NCBI RefSeq assembly: GCF_000189635.1
Contig: NW_002476326.1
Location: forward strand, 533,442 to 597,441
DNA from: Tetrahymena thermophila SB210
Lineage: Eukaryota; Ciliophora; Oligohymenophorea; Hymenostomatida; Tetrahymenidae
Direction of reading: 5' to 3'
DNA: 64,000 nt
Part shown: positions 13,030 through 24,405 of the stretch, in pieces
Numbering within the stretch: position 1 is the first letter of the stretch
How the letters are laid out: each line of letters starts with the position of its first letter
Made by a program: the position numbers and the translations under genes
Notes under the pieces: model-generated
The model's input: only the letters and a program-made list of their open reading frames with translations
What the model was told of the DNA's origin: nothing
Databases searched by the model: none

Positions 13030-14079
13030 TCATTTTATGTTTAATCTATCAAATAAATCTTCAAGCTCTTTTTCATAGTCATTAATATTGTTTGAATCTT
13101 AGTAAGAAAAGGCTTCTAAATTTTCTTATCTTTGATTTGAATATTGATCACTGTTAGCATCTTTTGAATATGCATTCATAAATTCATTTTTATCTTACTG
13201 ATACAAATTTTAAATTTCGTCTATATAGTCTTTTTCCTTATTTTCTATTTCTTTATTTTCTTAGTCCATTATTGTGTCTATTTTTTCATTCTATAATGAC
13301 TCCCTTTCTTCATCAGAAAAGTATTCTTCCTTTACACAGAATTAGTCAAAAGCTGCATTTTAGTCTATTTTATTATTATTTTATTCTATTCCTGTCATAT
13401 TACTGCCCTCTTAATACTCTGTATTATTCTCTTCTTTGTCATTATCTAGCCTAGAATTATTTTTAGGAGACGACTATTGGCTAGATGAAGTGCTAGATAG
13501 GACAATAATTTAAACTTTACGATGCTTTTCTCCTACTATTTCTTCATACAATTTTCTATTTTTTTCAGCTTAGGCCTATCTCTTTTCCTCTTCTTCTCTT
13601 TGTTATTATTTTATTTTTTCAAAAAACTATTTTTCCATTTAATAAATATCGTCTTCATCATTAGAATCTTAACTTTATTCGTCTTGAATTCTATCTTGAT
13701 TATGATCTTCATGTTTAAAATAATCAGCATTAAATACATCGTCAATCCATTTCAATTTTTCTTCGTAAGTTAACTCTTATTTATACGATTAATTTACTGA
13801 ATTAATTTGTCCAGCTTCTTCTCTTACTTATTCTATTTCAATATCAATTTTATTATCTTCTTGATTTTATTCTTCATATTTTTCATCATATTCTTATAAT
13901 TTTTTCAAAAAATTTGGATCATTAATAGTCAAAGAGTCTTCATCTTAATCATATTAAGGGTCATAATTACCATCTACTTCAGTTGTTTTTTCATTGAGTT
14001 TATTTTACTCAATTATTTTATTTACAAATTCTAATATTTCTTCAGGAAACTCTAAGTTATTTAAATTCTACTGATCCAT
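13030..14079 (-). CDS. acidic, low-complexity protein, unknown function
   Basis: A single open exon of 349 codons in the ciliate code, from ATG at 14079 to TGA at 13030. The protein is rich in Asp, Glu, Asn, Gln and Lys. A likely helical, charged stretch around residues 115-195 contains a short Trp-bearing segment (EKLKWIDDVF) and a coiled-coil-like KQQQREEEEKR region. A Ser-rich stretch follows, then a long acidic C terminus. No signal peptide or membrane segment is present, so it is probably cytoplasmic or nuclear. No family was recognised. A small 5-bp-stem hairpin (GTTGC-TTGAG-GCAAC) lies just upstream of the start, near 14104-14118. Confidence is high that it is a gene and nil on its function. 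Confidence 0.75.
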
Positions 14080-14699
14080 TTAAATTAAGAATAAAAGTCT
14101 TTTGTTGCTTGAGGCAACGATAGAATAAATTTTGTTTATATTTGCAGTCTTTCAAATAAGAATATAGGCCAAAATATTTCGCTCAAAAATATTTTAAATT
14201 CAGAATAAATTTAGTGTATTTATCCTCTATTAATATAAATTTAGAGTGAGATATGCCTCAATTTTTCAACAGAATTAAATAAAAGAGTAATTGTCATCAA
14301 AAAATAAATAAGAAAAAATTATTTAGTAAAAACATGAAAAATATAAATAAATACTACTAATTTTTTGTAGGAAATACATAAAAAATTTTCAATAAAAAAA
14401 TTATTTTTTTTTAATACAGATTTTATACATAAATATTTGTTTCTATTTATGTTAGTTGGAATAAAAGCATACAACTTTTATAGCAAATCCAATAACATCT
14501 TAAATATAATAAATTCCAGCTAAAGTTTTATTTATTGTGCTTACGCTTATTTATTATAGAATATTGTTAACATTATAATATTAAATACAATCTAAATCAG
14601 ATAAAAGCTCTTCTTTTTAGATTTTGTAATAATTTTTATAATAGTTAGTATACTATTTGGTGGTTATTATAAATATCTATTAAATTAAATGGTTGTGAA
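14080..14699. other. AT-rich intergenic region
   Basis: Spacer between two minus-strand genes in tandem orientation. It should contain the promoter of the 13030-14079 gene and the 3' end of the 14700-15209 gene. Nothing else was recognised. Confidence 0.6.
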
Positions 14700-15209
14700 T
14701 CAAAATTTCTTTAAATATTCCTAAAAATCATTTTTATTATTTTGGAATTCTATGTCATATTATTTCGTTATATTTTAGAATTTAACTGTGTACATATTTT
14801 CTAGATTAGATATTTTTAAAATATATAAATAATATTCAGATTTTTATTATACTTCAACTTCTATTAATTCGTCTGTTTCCTCATCATAATCAAAATCTAC
14901 TACAGTTTTACTTTATGTGATTTTATATTTATAGTCATCTAGCTACTCTGGGCAAAAGTTTTTATCTATGTCAGCTTTTTATTATATCAAATATGAAATG
15001 TTATATGGTGTTAGATCTGTCATAAGATCGTTTATATATAAATGCTAAGAAGGGATTTAAATTATTTATTATTTTGACGGCTTAATATTATCCCCACCAT
15101 AATCATGCTTTTTTTAATGAATTTATATCTAAAACATATTATTAGGTCTTTAACTTGAACTCTTTTACAAGAGATCTTTTGCTTTATCCTCAAAGGTTTC
15201 CAAAGTCAT
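14700..15209 (-). CDS. unrecognised 169-aa protein
   Basis: An uninterrupted frame from ATG at 15209 to TGA at 14700. The N-terminal third is Gln/Ser/Lys-rich. From about residue 60 it becomes a mixed, probably folded region with alternating hydrophobic residues, including a NDLMTDLTPYN segment, a single Cys (CPEQLDDYKYK) and an acidic DFDYDEETDELIEVEV strand/helix. It ends in a basic-aromatic tail. No signal peptide, membrane segment or known motif was seen. It lies in the same orientation as its minus-strand neighbours on both sides. The composition contrast with flanking AT-rich DNA and the lack of any in-frame TGA support a real gene, but function is unknown. Confidence 0.65.
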
Positions 15210-15907
15210 TTTGATTGGGTTATTAATTAGATCTTACTTTAGTTTTTTATCAATTAACAATTTAGAAATTAATTAAATTATTATATTATTTTTCAATATC
15301 AGCCTGTAATTAATTAATTAATTAATTAAAATTTGAACAATGGTTTAAAAAAGAAAACATTTTTCAAAGACTTTTAATTTTGATATAAAATTAAATAAAA
15401 TTTTATTTTCTCCTAAAAATTTACTTCTTTGAAAATAAATTTAAGAAGTAAATTTATAAATAGGTTGTTTAACTGATTTTGGCTCTAAAAATTTTCAAAT
15501 TATTAAAATGCTTATTTTTGATTGTATATTATCGTAACTTCTAAATATTATCTCATATTCTTGATTAATCATATTATATACATACATATTTACTTTCTCT
15601 TATAGTTATTTTTAATTTTTTGAATAATTAAAATAATAAAAATTCTGTTTTCTATCAAAAATAAGAGAATATATAATAATTATTTGTTCTTATTTTCTAA
15701 TAAATTCTTTTTTAACTTAATTATGAGAAAAAAGGTTCGAAAAAATATTTTTGGAATATACTTTTATTTTATTACATTATTTATTAAAATGATGAACTTC
15801 AATTAACAAAGAGGAAAATATTAAAAGAATTACTTAGAAAATATTTTTATACTCAAAATATACCTGTATCTAGACAATAAATAAGATACAACTAAATATA
15901 AATTTTT
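15210..15907. other. AT-rich intergenic region with ATTA microsatellite
   Basis: Non-coding spacer holding an (ATTA)n run at about 15307-15329. No exon was recognised on either strand. Confidence 0.6.
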
Positions 15908-16777
15908 TCAATGATCTGATGAGGTTATTATTTTTTTATAGGCTCTAACGTAATCTATTTTCATATATTTAGGATATTCTGCTTGGTTAGGAGTTGCGAA
16001 GCCATCTATAGCGTCATTTATAATTAGATATTAAGGGAATTAAGGAAGATCAATTGGCTCATGAACACTTGTATTGTTGTAAAAAACTCCTTGTTAATTG
16101 ATCCTATATTGAATGTCATTAACATACCATGTAATTTGGTTATCATCCCAAATAATTGAAAAGTTAATATATTCATCTAAATTCAATTAAAAATCAGGGA
16201 ATATAGTGCCGCAACCTCCACAATAATCTTCTCCAGGTTATCCCCAATGGTAAGTTCCATATAAATGAGGTAGATTATCTCCATACCAGTTTGTGCTCAT
16301 CTCCATGATATCTATCTCTCCTCCAGATGGCCAAGGAGCTAATTCCCCTTTTGTCCAAAAAGCAGGCCATATTTAATCTCCTTTAGATGTTTTAGGCAAT
16401 AAAATTCTTGCCTCTATTTTAGATCCAGAAGTAAAGTTGAATTTTTTAGAGCTATCAAGCCAGGCTGAAGTGTAGTTATAAGTACGATTAAATGGGGCAT
16501 AAAATGTGGGCTAAAATACAGTTTTGATAACCAGATTACCATTTTCTGTATATGCGTTTTCGGGAAAATAAATTTATTACTCTTTTTGAGTATGAGTAAA
16601 ATTATTAGCAATGTTCCATTTAGATTGATCTATTTGGTCTCCATCAAACTCATCTTAAAATATTAGCTCCCATTACTCGTCTGTAACATTTTTCAAATTT
16701 TTGATTTTATGGTGTTAAAATTAAGATGCTAGAATAGTTCCAGCCAAAATAACTGACATTATTAAAGCTTTTATCAT
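15908..16777 (-). CDS. secreted glycoside hydrolase family 16 (beta-glucanase-like)
   Basis: A single exon of 289 aa from ATG at 16777 to TGA at 15908. Residues 1-18 form a signal peptide (Lys near the start, then a hydrophobic core ending in LAGTILAS), so secretion or delivery to food vacuoles is inferred. The GH16 jelly-roll begins with the DEFDG and KWN landmarks. The catalytic signature E-x-D-x-x-E is intact as EIDIME, with E154 the expected nucleophile, D156, and E159 the acid/base. The family-typical YHWG, the Trp-rich PAFW and WYVND strands, and the final MKIDYVRAY are also present. Length fits the family. Known substrates are beta-1,3 or beta-1,3/1,4-glucans, which would suit digestion of fungal or algal wall material; the exact substrate cannot be read from sequence. 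No frameshift or missing catalytic residue was found. Confidence 0.93.
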
Positions 16778-17726
16778 TTTATATATATAGTTTTCTTACT
16801 TCTTTAGATTATTTATTTTATAAATAAATATTATTTGCTTAGAATATTTTTTTACTTTAAGTATTTTTTCAAAACTTTTACAAATTTTTCTCTGAAAAAT
16901 ATGTTGAGTGTAAGATTTTCATAGTATCTTCACCTTTATAATTGATTACATTTACTACATAAATTATATACCTTGCTTACACACTATTTAAGTAATATTA
17001 TAAAAGCTGATCTTAATATATCTCTTTGAATCTATCTACTTTTGTTTACACTAAGCACTTTTTTATTTTGTAATTTAAATAACTCTAATTTATTAATATT
17101 AGAAATGATAAATATTTATCAAACTAAAGAATTGAAAAATGCAACAAACTTTATAAATGCAAATCTTCTTATTTTTATATTTAGGCTTTTTTAATTTCTC
17201 ATTTAATTGTTTCTAATTTTTACAAATATCAAATATTTTTAATAAATAAACCCTTCAGCCCCACTGTAAGAAATTTTTAAATTTGAAAGGTTTTAATGAC
17301 CATTTGTAGGAATTAAAGAGAGGGATCAAAAGGGTTAAGAAACAAATTGTGTTGCTACTAATCTACTTGTGTTTGTTTATTACACTTAGCTATTTTAAAT
17401 TTTTAATTGAAATTGATTTATGAAAGAATGAAATATGAATTTGAGAAATATTAAATCTTTTATACTACAGAAATCAAAGATAAGATAAATATTATTTATT
17501 GCTTATATAGTATTAAATGTTTTTAAAATATTATTTTTGCAATTAAATAGTACAAAAAGTAAAGTTTAAGCAAGCGATGAGAAAGTGATAAATAAGATTA
17601 TAGTATTTTTTATTATTTTATTTATTTTAGAAAAATAGTAATTTAAACTTTGCAACATTCTATTATTAATAGGTAAATATGAATTTCTCTTTTTTTAAAA
17701 AAATCTTGATTGAAGAAATATAAAAT
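16778..17726. other. AT-rich intergenic region
   Basis: It contains the presumed promoter of the GH16 gene and the 3' flank of the CAMKK-like gene. A slightly GC-richer patch at 17248-17345 (CCCTTCAGCCCC ... AAAGGGTTAAG) makes a loose inverted pair but no recognisable RNA. Nothing coding was seen. Confidence 0.6.
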
Positions 17727-20618
17727 TCAATCAGATTTTTCGATAAGTGTAGATGTGTTGAAGTGTGGGACTTTAATTTTTTCTGAAGCTTCGTACAGAG
17801 AATTATTTACTTGAGTGTCATTATCAATTGATTGTAGATTTTCTTCTGAAAAGGGATGAACATCTTAATTGATTAACATTTTTTTTTAATAACTAACTAT
17901 TTCAGATTTAGGATAGTGTTTAAAACGAAGTTCTTCAAGGATTAATGGGGATTAACAATTCTTTTCTAAAGAGTTTTCAAAGTCTATTTGAGTGATAAGT
18001 TTAACTTATTTTTGATTGAATGAAGGTAGGGTGTTGATAACATCACTTTCTTCAAGTAAAGAATCATCATTTAAACTAGCCTTCGATTAAAACTGTAATA
18101 TTTTTGAAGGATATGTATTACCATTTTCATTATTAGATTTATTTTCATCATCGTTTAAAAAATATTCTTAATTCTATTCATTCTTTTATTTAAATGATAT
18201 TTGTTGATTTGTCTAAATTTGCATGTTTTAAGCTAATTCTTTTTTTCTAAAATTGTATACATTTTGTGAGTTTTATCCATTATTATTATGCTAATTACTA
18301 TTATTTGATTAAGAAATTATTGAATTTTGACTTTTGTTGTTTGTGTATTCTTTGTTCCTTGTTCCATTTTGTTATTTTTGCTCATCTTATCTCATAAGCT
18401 AACTATTTTTCTAATTTTATTACAAATTAGCTTAATCTAGAAGAGAAATAGAAGGAGGATAGCAATTAGTTGAGAGAGCTGACTGATTTTCTCCTTTCTC
18501 GTCTGTTAGTAATGCTTACTTAAATTTTTTTATTTTATTTGGAGATATATTTTTTAAATCAGACTTTATTATCGGAGAGCTAATACTATGTAAATGTCTA
18601 AAACGCACAAACAAAGCTTTACAAGTGCAGATAGCTTTGATTTTTTTTAATGTAAATTTAATTTTGTTTGAGAGCTATAAATTGTTTGAATTCTATGTAC
18701 TAAGGGAAGCTAAACTAGACATCAATTGTGGTGACTATTTTTATGAATTTGAAAGCTAAAATTAGCTAGCTTATTACCTACGCTAACTTTATTTTATTTC
18801 TGTTTGTAAGTCCGTTTCATTCTAATTTACCCAAAAATTCTTTTAGATATCCTCAAGTGTTAGTCGCTTCTCAAAATCCTTTTCAAGCATTCCTTGAATT
18901 AGGTTTTAAAGTCCTGGTGATATTTTTGGTTTACTTGGAAAAACAAGATTCCCCTTTTCTATAAGGTGAAATAGTTGTTATAAGTTATTGTGATAAAAAG
19001 GCAACCTCTTATAAACTAAAGCGTATAGGGTTACACCTAATGCCCAAACATCAGCTTATTTAAGCCTACAAATTCTTTCTATCCGATAAGCTATTTTTTA
19101 TGCTTGCTCCTTTCCATTTTTACTTTTTCTCAGAGGATTAAATGTTCCAGGGAGAAAAGAATAATTAGAGTTATTTTGAGTCTTAACCTCTTTTGCAAAA
19201 AACTCAGGAGGTTAGAAATGATATGTACCATCTTAATTTTATAAATTCTCTTCTTCATCTCCTACAATAGTAGAAATACCAAAATCACTGAGTTTCACCA
19301 TTCCACACTTAGATATCAGTATGTTTTAAGGTTTAATATCCCTATGAATTATATTATTTGAGTGAAGATAAGACAAACCTTTTACGCATTACCTAAATAT
19401 CATTCTAATTTATTCTTCATCTACAGAATCTTCTTCATCAATATTACTCTTAATATCTAAGCATGCCTTTTGATATTAAGAAATGCTTTGTTGCTAAGGA
19501 ATACTAATGAGCGAGGGGCTTTGTAAATATGTTTGATGGTTTGATTATTAAGAATTTAGTAATGAAAACTCAGACCTAGGAGATGTTAAATTAGTAGCAA
19601 ACAGGTAATTATTACGTGTAAATATATTCATTTTAGAATCCCAGTCCATGAGTTATCCTTAGGATGCATATTCCATCACTAAATATATCTTATCATTCTA
19701 TCTGTTTTGAATAATTTCATAAAGTTTAATTGCATTAGGATGCCAGATTAACTTCATAATCGAAATTTCTCTCATTAAATTCTAGAATGCATTCTTTATT
19801 ACTTGTTTACCCTCGCTGTTAATTACTGTGTAAGTCTTTTTCAACAATTATGATCTATAAAATATTTTAATGGCGTACTGCTTTTGAGTCGTTGAAGAAA
19901 TAGCTAATTTAACTTTTGCAAAAGTGCCTTGTCCCAACTTTTTGATAAATCTGTATTCATTTATTGTTTTTTTACCAATAGTGTCTCGTCCTTCTTTTAT
20001 CTCACTCGTTTCCTTAACTTAAAATCTTTATCTTTGCTAGTTATATATGCACTCTATAAACTAGCTATCCATTTAATTATATTACTGGTCATACATATTA
20101 TCTTATAATGGTAAAATATTTTCTGAAAATTTTCTTTGCTTTCTATCTGCACTGCCTCCTAACAAGTCTGCTACAGGCGCTCTCAATTAATTCTACTAGC
20201 TGACTAATTATGGGCTTATTTTATTGTTTTGAAATGATGTATAATGTTTATTTTAAGAGCTATTAGTAACACCAATACTATAATTTCTAATTTTATTACT
20301 TTATTCTATTTAACCATAATTTATTTGCTAAATACCAGGTTTTATGTTTGAATGATGCTCATCTTACAAGCTATTAAAAATAATCTTTTAATTTCCTAAC
20401 CCTTATAAATTTCTTATATTCTTGTTGCCAAAACCTTGACCTTAAAATTATTTATCATCATACTCAACGACATAATCATTATTTTAATCAAAAGATTCTT
20501 CTGACTCTTCAGAATTCGAATTCGCTGGCTCATTAATAACATCATTTAAAATCTTTTTTTTCTTAACATTTGAAGTGCCATATTATGAAGATTCTGCACT
20601 CATTTCATTTAAATGCAT
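17727..20618 (-). CDS. Ser/Thr protein kinase, CAMKK-like
   Basis: An intronless 963-aa frame from ATG at 20618; a second in-frame Met at 20603 is an alternative start. The N-terminal 220 residues are Asn/Gln/Ser-rich and probably disordered. The kinase domain spans about 223-600. It has a glycine loop GQGTFAKV at 229, the VAIK-like YAIKIF lysine, a WHPNAIKLYEII block, VMEYASQGQL, catalytic HRDIKPQN (D427) and DFG (D445). The arrangement of the HPN block, hinge and ADVWALGVTLYAL resembles the CAMKK/ELM/SAK1 group. Two oddities stand out: a roughly 75-residue Ser/Gln insert after the hinge, and PPE replacing APE followed by another insert before the ADVWALG helix. The C-terminal 360 residues are Gln/Asn-rich. 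All catalytic residues are present, so activity is expected. The assignment to CAMKK is from pattern memory. Confidence 0.88.
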
Positions 20619-21506
20619 AAGATTCGTTAATCTTTGTTAAACCTTTAAAACTAATGTATATTTTTATAAATATATTTATTTATTTATATGTTTGTTTATC
20701 TATCTATCTAGAAGCTTTTGACCTTAAAAAATTACTATCTTTTGTTATTGTAAATTATTAATTTTTTGATAAGTTTTTTGATTGATTTTTAGAATTTATA
20801 TTATTTAAAGAAGATCATAACAATAAATATAAAGAAAAATACACTCATTTAATTATATAATTATAACAACTCATTGAAGAGAATAGTTAGCGATCAATCT
20901 TTACTTGATTTAATAAATATTTTTTCAAAAATTCATTCTTTTAAATTTAATTTAAAGGATATTAAGTCACAATTATTCATTCCTTTTCATTATGTTATTT
21001 ATAAAAAATCTATCATCTTTATCTATCTTCTCAATTTTATGCTAAAGTAAGTGTTAAAAATTTATCTTAAAAAAAGATTGTTTAAAAAATAGCTTTCAAA
21101 AATATTGTTTGAATTTCAAAGTAATTATTTATAATTATTAATCTCACTTTATTTTCTTTAAATTTAATAAAAATTATTTTACTTAATTTCTTTGTAAAAA
21201 ATTCATAAAGTTGGACTAAAAATTTAAAAACATTATTCAAACAAACAAACAAACAATAAATAAATTATATAGAATTTGTTGTTTTATAAATACGGCATGT
21301 TATTTATTATATTATTCACTTAAAATGTAGATAAAGATTTTTATATAATTATTATACAAGAAATTAAATAAAAATGAATTTGTACTGACTGTTCAAGAAA
21401 TTACTTTAAGTGAATTTCATTAGCTGTAGAGTAATACATGTTAAAAAAGCCAGTATAAAATTGAATATTTGATACTTAATAAACTAATTTAAATTTTATC
21501 TAACAA
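20619..21506. other. AT-rich divergent promoter region
   Basis: Spacer between the divergently transcribed CAMKK-like (-) and AAA-like (+) genes. It contains ATTT/ATCT microsatellite near 20660-20711 and CAAA repeats near 21236-21260. It should hold both promoters; no conserved box was recognised. Confidence 0.55.
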
Positions 21507-23216
21507 ATGGATGTAAAAAGAAATAAATAATTTGATAATGAAGATATTTCAAGCATTTAAGATTATGAATTGAATTCAACATTTACAGTCATTGATAATA
21601 AATCCATGATATTTATTTCTGATTAACCATATTTCAGAGCTAAGGATCAATCTGAGGTGAGTGAAGAAGCTGACTTTGCTTCTGGCTTCCTCACAAATCA
21701 AAACAGTTCTTACTAGGATTCAGTCCAATCGTCATTTATAAGCAAATTAAGCAATCCAAACAGATAAATAAAACAAATAGTGCCAAAGATACCTCTTCAA
21801 TAAAATTAAAAAAACTATTAGCAGACAATTTATGAAGCTGATGAAGTCATTTCATTAAATACTCAAACAACAATATCTAGTCTAAAGTGAGTTATATAAT
21901 TCTAATTTTAGATATTTAATTATGCCAAATATATTTTTAGCGATGAGTAAAAAGATGAGATGTTCTTAGAGGGTTTCAAATTAAAATGGGATGATTTAAT
22001 AGGAGTTGACGAATAAAAGAAAGTTATATACTAAATGATTATGATGCCACTTAGACTTCCTAATTTTTTTAAAAAAATATCTCCCACAAATACTTTGTTG
22101 ATTTATGGAGTAAATTAATTTATGTTTATTTTTATTGCTAAATAATGTTTATATATATACTAGCCTTAAAATTGTGGCAAGGCTTCAATAGTGAAATGCT
22201 TAGCTAACTAATTCAAAGAAATCAAAGTGACATATGTAAAAGCAAGTTTAATGCTTAACAAAAGAAATGGCGAGGAATTTATGTAAACATAATTAATATA
22301 TTTATTTATTTGCCAACTAAAAATAAATAATTTTTTTAATAAATAAAGTTTAACCAACAAAATTAAAAAATGACATTTAAATACATAAAATTTGTTACTT
22401 TTAATATTCTTTAACATATTTTGTTTTCTTTTAATATTTTAAAATAGAGATCCTAAAAAAGTATTTAGAGAAGTAAAAAAATACAAGAAAGTGCTTATTT
22501 ATATAGAAGACATTGATGATATTTTTGGATTTAAACATTAAGTTCCTGATTAAGAATAGGATCAGATTATATAATCATAACAGTGTTCATAATATATTTT
22601 ATCTTCGTTACAAGAAATTCAAAAGTAAAAGGGAGTGTTTATATTTGCTTCTTCTAGATGCCCATGGAAATTAAGCTAAAAGTTATAAATGTTTTTTTAA
22701 AAATTCATAAAAATTAAATGGCCAAATAAAGAATAAAAGTTTTATTTAATTAAGAAATAATTAAAACTTTTGAATATTACTTCTTTGTAAGATAGCCAAA
22801 TCAAAAATATTTCATCTAGAGCTAAAAGGTTATTTTTATTTATTTTAAGCAATTTTAAAACGAGATTGTTTATACATATAGATACTCTTGCTTAGAAATT
22901 ATTAGAATGGTAGAATATCTGCATCAATAAGCTACTGAGAGAGCAAAATATAATATAAAAATAATTTAAGACAACAAAGAAAAAGGATATTCGCTTTTTA
23001 ACTCAGAATAACCTTAGGAGGTTCAAAATATTACAAATTTATTTTTACATTTATTAATTTTATCTTAAAAAATAGGATGATTTTCTAGAATATATTTAAA
23101 AAAATAAAAGCGAGCTTGTAGAATATGATAAATAGAGCTTTGATAGCTATGAAGAAACTGTTAAAGAAAAGTATAAAACAGAATTTCAAAAAAGAGAGGA
23201 AATGTTAAGAATTTGA
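21507..23216 (+). CDS. degenerate katanin/spastin/Vps4-type AAA protein
   Basis: Six exons (21507-21886, 21941-22109, 22164-22282, 22448-22828, 22882-23020, 23076-23216) give 442 aa with consistent phases. The AAA module starts near residue 135 with a LKWDDLIGVDEQKK segment, matching the WDDIAGLE start of meiotic-clade AAA ATPases. The Walker A position reads GPQNCGKAS: the Lys (K189) is kept, but the following Thr/Ser is Ala. The Walker B position reads IYIEDIDDIFG, with Glu-Asp in place of Asp-Glu (E243, D244). A SSRCPWKL segment stands where ATNRPWDL is normal, and no RRRF arginine finger follows. The C-terminal helical domain is present. ATP binding or hydrolysis is therefore probably impaired. 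The N-terminal 130 residues are unrelated and low complexity. A role as a regulatory or dominant partner of an active AAA is inference. Confidence 0.8.
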
Positions 23217-24405
23217 AATATCACTTGAATAAAAATCTTAAATTCTAATTTTAGAACTTATTTTATTTAAATATTTTTTTTGTAAATAAATTTACCTATT
23301 TAATTGAATTAACTTTTAAAGTTACTTCAAGAAATAAAGAGAAAAATTTAAAGTTAAATATTTGTTTGCTCCTATAAGAATAAAAAGGAAATTCATGGGA
23401 TTTTTGTAAATTATTTAAAAAAATGTAGTCCTTTCTTGCTTTTTAAATTAAAAATTGTTAATTTTTTGATTTAGACGTATTTATTAAATCATATTTTATC
23501 AAAAATGACGTTTGTTTTGTAATATTTAAATTTTTTGATTAATTTTTATCTATAAAGTTAAAGCGAGTTATGAGTTGCTTTCTAAAAATAATAAATAAAT
23601 AAATAAATAAATAAATACATTACTTTTCTTCTTTAATCATTCTTAATATTAACATCGAATTTTTAAATTTGTCATTTTTGTTGTTCTAGAAACTCTATTC
23701 ATGTTATATATATTTGCTCAATAAATAAAAATTAATTACTGTTGTATTTAAATATTGAATGACCAACTTTTAATCGTTAAAATTAATTATATGTAGCATT
23801 TTATTTATTCACTTTTCCATTTTATTATACTTTATAACTAACGACTTCCAATAATAAACATAAAATTTCAAAAGCGAAAAATCATCTTAAGTTTATTTGA
23901 TTTGTTGTTCTTTTTTAAGAATACAATAGAATCTAACATCAATTATAGTAAATAAAAAATCATCATATTTTAAAAAATATCCTTAAATATCATCATATAA
24001 ATAATTTATAAATTATTATATAGATCTATCAATCAACATGATTTGTAAGCAAAATAAAAAAAATAATCCCCAGAATAAAGGATAAAATGATTTCTTTATT
24101 TTAGAAATGTAAAATACACTGTAAGTATTAGTTTAAATTAAATTGCTAACATGAAATACTTCTACTCATTTTAACGTGTATTACTCAAATCAATACAAAT
24201 TTTAAGAAAATATTAACAGTCTTCTTTCTGCTTATGATTCCAGAAGAAATTAATTTGGATTTTATGCATCTGCTTTTTATTTACTAAATTCAATCAAAGA
24301 ATACTGACTTATTTCTTAAAAATAATTAAATAATAATAAAAAAAGTAAAATATTGACAAAAACTTGGAATTAGCTAATCATAACAAACAACTAAAATTAA
24401 CTGCA
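23217..24405. other. AT-rich intergenic region with AAAT microsatellite
   Basis: It contains an (AAAT)n run at about 23590-23616. A Met codon at 24039 and a faintly coding-like piece at 24210-24330 could be 5' UTR of the transporter, but there is no convincing exon. Confidence 0.55.

Noticed and set aside
17248-17345. GC-richer patch with CCCTT/AAGGG pairing, considered as a snRNA or tRNA
   Set aside because: No cloverleaf, no A/B boxes and no Sm-type site could be read; pairing is loose.
24039-24119. Upstream ATG before the sugar transporter
   Set aside because: The frame is low-complexity Lys/Asn and does not join the transporter frame through a convincing intron; start placed at 24406.
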